Below, piece by piece: positions 21,119 through 26,667 of a DNA stretch of 26,667 nt. Source of the stretch: Hemicentrotus pulcherrimus (lineage: Eukaryota; Echinodermata; Echinoidea; Camarodonta; Strongylocentrotidae); the NCBI GenBank assembly GCA_003118195.1, contig BEXV01000054.1:2498-29164 (forward strand), read 5' to 3'. The position numbers were made by a program, and so were the translations under genes. How positions within the stretch are numbered: the first letter of the stretch is position 1; each line of letters starts with the position of its first letter. The notes beneath the pieces were generated by a model. It saw only the letters and a list, made by a program, of their open reading frames with translations, did no database searches and was not told the DNA's origin.

Positions 21119-22460
21119 ATTCTGACTTTAACCCTTTCTTCCTCATAGCTTTGCTCCGTACATATCTCACACTTTCCCATTTGTGTACTTCCATCAGACC
21201 CATTCCCTACTTTCTCGTCATCTGTCGGTCTCCTTTTCATAATCTTCTCTTTCTCTAAGCTCTATCTCTCTCCCTCTCATTCTTCTCTTTTTCTTACATA
21301 ACATACACTTCTCCGTATCGCCTTCTATTTTATTATATCACACAGGTCATGTCATGAGATCAGGACAAGAATAAGATAGATTTTCGATGCTTGTAAATAA
21401 ACACGAAGGCCATTCGTCCCGAAATTTATCATTTTATTTTTATGCTCATATTGCCAGACATATAATTCGAATGTGTCTGTTTTCATCGAAGTGCATTTCC
21501 TTCAAATCCCATAATTATATTGTTCCATATTATTGCATTTTCTATCATTTTCGTAAAACAGCCATAGTAAAAAGTCGCGTGTACTTTATCTTTCTTCGTA
21601 ACTGAAAATGGTGGTCATGTTGGTGATGATGGTTGGCTGTATAAGGAAGTTTGGTATTGCAAGAGGGGGCGGTTGTAGATTGTTAGTGGTAGTACGCAGG
21701 TCGTCATTTGTATTGTGGTGATTTCAGAGTTGCGGTAGAAGTGGTCTTTATACATAATTATGTTATGAACTGTCTAGTGCATATAACAAAACATTCTGAC
21801 TTTTATTTTCATCCCCGTACTTTTTTTTTTTTAGAGCTTCTCGAATTGCTACCAGTTTTAGGCAACGCATTTGAACATACGACAAACTTCACCCTGTTCG
21901 TCACCTTGCTGTCACGTGTCCACAAACACGTTTCCAGCCATTCAATTCGATCAGATATTATTACCAGAATATCCCGTGAAGCGTCTATCGCAGTCTTTCC
22001 CATTTTCCTTGCACGCATCTTTCCCTGTCGATCAAGATTCCCGGGCGAGCTGGAGGCGGTTCGTTTTATTACATCAGTATTATGTGTGTATGTCAGAGTT
22101 AACTGTTTATCACTCCTCCTCAACATCCATCCACGTTAAGAGGGGACTTGGGGCTAAAACTTCACTAATGACATTTCTTCAATGTATGCTTAGAGGTCGG
22201 ATGTTCTAGTCTAAAGAATGGTACACTTGCGTTGCAACCGTTTGAAATCAAGACACTCTTGTTTAATCACTTAAAAGATTAAACACTAGATGACACTTTC
22301 ATGACAAGAAAAGCCCAAGCCTATATGATTTGATATGACGTAGAACCGATGTGTTCTTTTGATTTTGATTTAGTTTTCCTTTTTTATAGCTCTCATTATC
22401 ACGTCATAATCACGTGTTAATATATGTTTCCCCATTGATGGAATGTCACCACTTCCGTTG

Positions 22461-22637
22461 TACACGAGGTGTCATTTCGATTGCGTTTTTACCTATTACA
22501 CTAATACATTTTATGAATACAACTAGTACATACGCCAGTAATTTAACGCAATGATATCAGTGTTCTTACATTCACTTTTTTTATGACATCACCAATGTCA
22601 CATGACGAGTCAAAGATCGCATCAATCGTTGACGCAC
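22461..22637 (+). repeat. dispersed direct repeat, copy 2
   Basis: Same order and orientation of matched blocks as copy 1, with the CRE altered to TGACATCA and the middle more diverged. The right end runs into a perfect small hairpin, TGACGCA-CTTC-TGCGTCA (22630-22647), which is an inverted pair of bZIP-type half sites. Confidence 0.6.
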
Positions 22638-22725
22638 TTCTGCGTCAGCAAATGACGTCTCTATATGGCGCCTCGTGCGTACCGGGAATGAGTTATGTTA
22701 CTTAGTACGTGTCATCTCAGTTTTT

Positions 22726-22838
22726 GGACAGTTAGCCTGGACAACTATCCCCCGGACAAAACTGTCCCTAGGACAATTTTTCCGGATAACCAGGGACCTA
22801 CTAGGTCCATGCGATAACTTACCCCACCCCTTGGACAG
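22726..22838. repeat. degenerate GGACAA/TTGTCC repeat cluster
   Basis: GGACAG, TGGACAACT, CCGGACAAAACTGTCC, TAGGACAATTTTTCCGG, and TTGGACAGC follow one another within about 110 bp, several as inverted GGACA...TGTCC pairs. This resembles a simple-sequence-derived, self-complementary repeat. An open frame through it on each strand is a by-product of this composition. Confidence 0.45.
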
Positions 22839-22970
22839 CATCACCATGGTTAGGGTCAATGGTATTACCGTTGAGGTAACAATAACTACACATTCGTCAG
22901 TCGACAGAGCGAACAAATGGCAAAGAGGTGATTCTGCTGACGATAAAGATTATGATTAGGCCTGAATAAT

Positions 22971-23028
22971 TATGATGATGATAATGATGGTGATGTCAGC
23001 AACGACAATTTAGATGATAATAATAATC
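22971..23028 (+). repeat. imperfect (GAT)n/(AAT)n microsatellite
   Basis: TGATGATGATAATGATGGTGATG ... GATGATAATAATAATC; it abuts the fold-back element at 23033. Confidence 0.8.
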
Positions 23029-23032
23029 ACAG

Positions 23033-23503
23033 TAATGCTACGTTCACACCGACGCCGCATTGATGGCGCTTCAAATCGCCGAGCAAAGCGGCAGCAAAGC
23101 GTAACAAAGCTTAATTAAAGCGTAAAGACCGTAATAGAGCGTGAGAAAGCTTCGAACAATTCGGGACATTCGGCAAGAGCGCCAACAAATTTTAAACTGT
23201 TTAAAAATTTGAGGCGATCTGTCACGCATTGCGTAAAGCGGGGAGAGCGTATTGAAACTTATCAAAGCGTCACAAAGCTTATCAAAGCTTTGCTCAAAGC
23301 GTAGGAAAGCTTTGCTCAAAGCGTAGGAAAGCTTAAAAGAGTTTAAATTTTTGGCATTCTTGCCGAATGTCCCGAATTGCTCGAAGCTTTCTCACGCTCT
23401 ATTACCGTCGTTACGCTTCAATTAAGCTTTGTTACGCTTTGCCGCAGCTTTGCTCGCCGATTTAATGCGCCATCAATGCGGCGTCGGTGTGAACTTAGCG
23501 TAA
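23033..23503. repeat. fold-back element with about 165-bp arms and phased AAAGC words
   Basis: Positions 23033-23197 and 23341-23503 are inverted repeats matching at most positions, with outer ends carrying GTTCACACCGACGCCG (23042-23057 plus; 23479-23494 minus) and shared inner blocks such as AATTCGGGACATTCGGCAAG. The 143-bp centre has a 22-bp unit repeated twice in tandem (23284-23305 and 23306-23327) built from AAAGCTT and AAAGCG words. The arms also carry AAAGC at 23085, 23096, 23106, 23117 and 23146, close to one helical turn apart. It sits directly after a (GAT)-rich microsatellite. No coding sequence is recognised. A non-autonomous transposon or composite satellite-like element is the likeliest identity. 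Confidence 0.68.
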
Positions 23504-23538
23504 CATATCTCAGGAGATCGTGAGATTTTTTGAAAAAA

Positions 23539-23602
23539 TGACACCGCATTGATCGCCGATTTAAAGCGCGGCAATCGGCGTCGGTGTGAACTTAGCATAA
23601 CA
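23539..23602. repeat. partial extra copy of the fold-back element's end
   Basis: About 36 bp after the main element, a short imperfect palindrome (ACACCGCATTGATCGCCGAT ... CGGCGTCGGTGTGAAC) repeats its terminal motif: the 16-mer seen at both outer ends occurs again on the minus strand at 23576-23591, followed by TTAGCATAAC. It is either a solo end or the true outer right end of a nested insertion. Confidence 0.55.
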
Positions 23603-26406
23603 GTTTGATGGAATAGAACCAAAGGAGTACAACACATACACAATTTATTAGGGCGAGGGTTAGACTTAGGCATTATTATTTTGCGAAATGGCACACATGT
23701 GCCTTTGCCGGCCACATTACAAACCGACGGTCGGCAAAGTTATGTCTTGATAGGGACTCGTATTATCGACTCATATGCCGTGACGACGATTTATAAAGAG
23801 TCATTTTCGTCACCGTCATACCTTCATTCATCCTGTTACCAAAAATCAATCAAGTCATAGTCTTGGTATTTCTGCCTCAGGATCCGTCTGGATACATAGC
23901 ACCACTCGTTTTACACGATGTCACCCTCTCACATTCAGTTCGCGGTGTTGCTAAACGATATATATAGAGGGAGAAGGGGGTCTGTTCTTAATCAAGCTTC
24001 CTTTATACTTACTCTCTTGAAAGTTGAATATTCCTGTCAGTCTAGAGATTATTCTTCCCAATCCAGGCGCTATACGACTAAAATTAGATTGACGGCAGTG
24101 GAAACGCTGTTCTGCTTTTCAGACAGGGTTGAGCTGCCGGGCTCCGGAGCTCGTAATATTTGGTATTAAAACATCCTCAAATCACTGCAGGAATTACCTA
24201 TCCTTCCTGCTACTGTTTTCTCGCCTCCAAGTAACTCACAAATATTCACGAAAACAAATAACTTGTTACGACGAATTATTCTAATAGTTGTCTCTCTGTT
24301 ATTTTTAGTACCAAAACCTTCCATCTGTTTTCTCATGTACCATCTTAAACCTAGCCTTTCTGATGAAATGCCCCTCCTCTTTTGCTGCTTCTTCCATCTT
24401 TGTTGCTTTTTTTTGCACCGTTTACTATCTTTTTTCTTTGTCTGTCTCAGCTTACATTATCAAATTCTTTCATTCTCCACCCTTTTTCCTTCTCCATTTC
24501 TCTTTCATACGCATCTAGGCTATATCACATAAAATGCCGTTCTTCTGTTTCGAAATACCATCATCGGCTGACCGCGAAATATCTCATGACTGAATCATAA
24601 CCGCCGAAATGCGATTCCTCTGCAGAACAAAGAATGTTTCTATGGTCTGTGGGATAACTTCTTTAAATAGAAAGTTTCGACCATGAACTAGTGTTATTTC
24701 AAGGATTACGCTTCCCAACTTTCAGTTTTGTAGAACTTGTGTATCGTATATATTTTTATAATGTTTTTCGAGTCTTCGAGAGTTTTGATATGATGCAATA
24801 TTTCATTTCTAGTGCCATTTGAAAAGCATTAATTTCCCATTTTCAAATTCCCCCGGATAGGGTCCTTGTATAAATAAATGAAAGAATGCCAAATGAGAGA
24901 TCTGTGTATGCACTTACAAATCGGGGTACCTTGAACTCAAGAAAAAAGAATGATTGCCAGTCTTTTACCAACCCAAAGTTTTTTTTGTTTTTTTTTAAAT
25001 TGGATACAAGTTGGTATCATTACACCATTACTCCATGTGTATTGTGTGCTGTGACTTGCATTTTTCCGTAAAAAGCGACCCAATTGCAACAAACTGCAGT
25101 GAAATTTGCCATGATCATCGGCAGCAAGAACAAAATAATAGCTAATACATACAGTGTATATACATGATTTAAATGATAAATAATTTAAACAATAACCAGT
25201 TACACTGTATATCGCAATTTGTAAATGATTCGATAGTTATAACCATTGCAATTTTCATAAAGTCGGAGGGAATTGTTTGGCGCCATTTTCTATGGGACCT
25301 GTTAGAAGACGACCGTCGTGGCAAAAAAAAAAAAAAAAACAACTTTCGATTCTGATAGACGGAATATATTAAGGATTCTGGAGCGTTGAGCGAGCAAGTA
25401 GATTTATGATGTGGATTTGAATGGTTTAGGAGCAGACCATCAGTCACGAGTTGCGCTGCGCCATTTAAAACATTCGTTTTTTTACAACGATAGGTAAATC
25501 GGCTTCGTATTGAATTTTGAATAATACCATCTTCATGTCTGTTCAGAGAACTTTTAGCGATGAATGCGAAACTACTTCTCGGGAATGGCAAAGCAGATTG
25601 ATTGATTGTCTTCTTTGGCCGACGTGCTTTATACAGAGAAGCAGGTAAATAAGCTCGAAGAAAATAATGCCTGTCGCAGACGAGCTGTCAATTGACTAAG
25701 GTGTCATATAACTGATGCAGAACTGCGTCAGTCTTTGATACGCCATGCAAGAGAAGCATCGTACACACAAAAATGTAACTACCGTACGTTGAATGATTGG
25801 CTCATGAGCTATTTATATTAATTTCAATAACATTCATTTGTATTCACCGGGAATCAAGCCGTCTGTCATATCCTATGGAAAAGTAAATTCAAGATAGATT
25901 CGGCATCCAAAGGCAAAATTTGAATTGTTTGATCTTAATACCCGGATGATCTAGTTTTGAGACCATGACTTTATTCACCCAGCCATATACCACAAATATT
26001 ATTATTATGTATCATTAATCTCCGTATAAATGACATGGCTTTAAATTTTATCTGATGTGGTCACATGTTGTTTGTGAATGCATTATTCAGCCGTATGTTT
26101 TTTTAGCTTTTTATTTGAAACAACTTTATCATTCCAAATGAAAATACATACTTTAATTGACCTCTTTCAAAATTTGATTAGTTACCTTTCTGGCATACGA
26201 TGCCCATCATGGCATCTTCACTAAATGCAGCATCACGGTACAGTTAAGGGCTGTTTTTACCAACATGGAGAGCATGCATTGTGACGTAGAACCGTTGGTC
26301 AGATCTACTAAGCAGGTTATTTTCGTCACCCCACTGCGGCAACGGATCAATGCGATGCGTCGAAGCCATGGGGTTTATAAATCTAACTTGAAATGTCTTT
26401 CTATTC

Positions 26407-26440
26407 CTCTCTCTCTCTCTCTCTCTCTCCCTCTCTCCCT
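26407..26440 (+). repeat. (CT)n microsatellite
   Basis: CT tract of about 11 units followed by CCCTCTCTCCCTC within a C/T-rich stretch to about 26525. Confidence 0.95.
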
Positions 26441-26667
26441 CTTCCCCTCACTATCTTTCTATCATTCTCTCCAAATCTCTCTCCCCTGACTTCCCCTTCC
26501 TCTTCCTCTCACTCCTTTGCCCTCCCTTTGGTTCGTTTCGTGCCTTCTTTCTTACGTTTTCTAATCTGACACGAAATTGCAGGGCATTATTTGTGATTTA
26601 ATTTCTCTCTCTCCTCTAGTCATGTGTTCTGACGCAGAATCGAAGCACCGTCTCCATTTTATTCTGT

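Larger units (their letters stand above)
20696..21148 (+). repeat. tandem duplication of a roughly 200-bp unit
   Basis: Unit A (20696-20916) and unit B (20946-21148) share, in order, TATATTG(A/G)..AAAAAGAT(A/G)ACGACTCT, GAGTACTTG, TCCGTGTTTCAGAGAATG, CGATGTTT, AAATCAATA, TTTCTCTCTTTGTC, GTGATCTGTCACCCC and a CT-rich tail ending CTCATTCTGA(T/C)TTT. Unit A has an additional insert of about 20 bp (about 20731-20752). The units are diverged, so the duplication is not recent. A base is unresolved (N at 20844) within a C run in unit A. Confidence 0.72.
12898..26667 (+). other. probable intron 1 of the SAM-domain gene, or intergenic DNA to its right
   Basis: The donor at 12898-12899 starts an intron. 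No later exon with a credible acceptor and recognisable protein domain was found up to the right edge. The stretch is AT-rich with many stops. It contains the hairpin, fold-back, duplicated and simple-repeat features listed separately. The sub-intervals 12910-16990, 18240-19770, 21260-22450, 23760-26400 and 26440-26667 otherwise hold only unrecognised short open frames, CT-rich tracts and poly-A/T runs. Whether the intron covers the whole stretch cannot be told from this sequence. Confidence 0.45.

Noticed and set aside
20821..21258. 145-codon plus-strand open frame
   Set aside because: It crosses C runs, an N and CT tracts and the palindrome; the peptide is Ser/Leu/His low complexity and arises from the tandem repeat.
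23033..23503. CRISPR-like spacing of AAAGC words
   Set aside because: Repeats are only 5-8 bp and the setting is eukaryotic, with no cas genes and no uniform repeat-spacer structure.
23071..23715. Minus-strand open frames of 80-82 codons
   Set aside because: They are translations of the fold-back element arms and centre (repeated Ser-Phe-Ala-Leu patterns from AAAGC words).
25169..25591. 140-codon minus-strand open frame
   Set aside because: It includes a poly-Phe run from a 17-18 base A homopolymer and has no recognisable domain or splice context.
1..26667. tRNA, rRNA or snRNA genes
   Set aside because: No paired A-box and B-box (GGTTCGANNCC) or other RNA gene signature was found by eye; short degenerate matches only.

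Overview
This is eukaryotic nuclear DNA: AT-rich, gene-poor and full of microsatellites, homopolymers and transposon debris. Only two short stretches are confidently coding, and both end at canonical GT splice donors. The (CT)n/(GA)n runs, frequent ACATGTACATGT-type palindromes, fold-back elements and 3' ends of non-LTR retrotransposons fit a marine invertebrate. An echinoderm or another invertebrate deuterostome is my best guess, but the species is not determined by anything I can see.

The core is a head-to-head gene pair at about 12.0-12.9 kb. On the minus strand, 11983-12048 is the first coding exon of GDP-mannose 4,6-dehydratase (GMDS, first step of GDP-fucose synthesis). It ends inside the Rossmann NADP-binding motif at a GTAAGA donor. 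On the plus strand, 12723-12897 is the first coding exon of a SAM-domain protein, ending at a GTACGT donor. The two start codons lie about 675 bp apart. The CpG-containing interval between them has a perfect CRE palindrome, a POU-type palindrome and a short upstream ORF, so it reads as a shared bidirectional promoter.

From 1 to 11.98 kb is probably GMDS intron 1. It holds two non-LTR retrotransposon 3' ends (1.2-1.6 kb minus, 4.7-5.2 kb plus), (GA)n and (CT)n tracts, two G-rich quadruplex-prone tracts, a fold-back element at 6.15-6.58 kb with a candidate target-site duplication, a degenerate repeat family at 9.9-10.5 kb and a GC-rich patch near 10.9-11.0 kb. From 12.9 kb to the end is probably SAM-gene intron 1 and beyond. 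It holds a near-complete 362-bp hairpin element (17.87-18.23 kb), a diverged direct repeat (20.03 and 22.46 kb), a tandem duplication with a perfect 59-bp palindrome at its junction (20.7-21.15 kb) and a complex fold-back element with helically phased AAAGC words (23.03-23.60 kb).

Apart from the two exons and the retrotransposon tails, I recognised no protein in the open frames. Most are low-complexity or repeat-derived. I found no tRNA, rRNA, CRISPR array, or prokaryotic or viral gene. The most unusual content is the set of inverted-repeat structures and the shared promoter. I see no convincing new multi-gene system.
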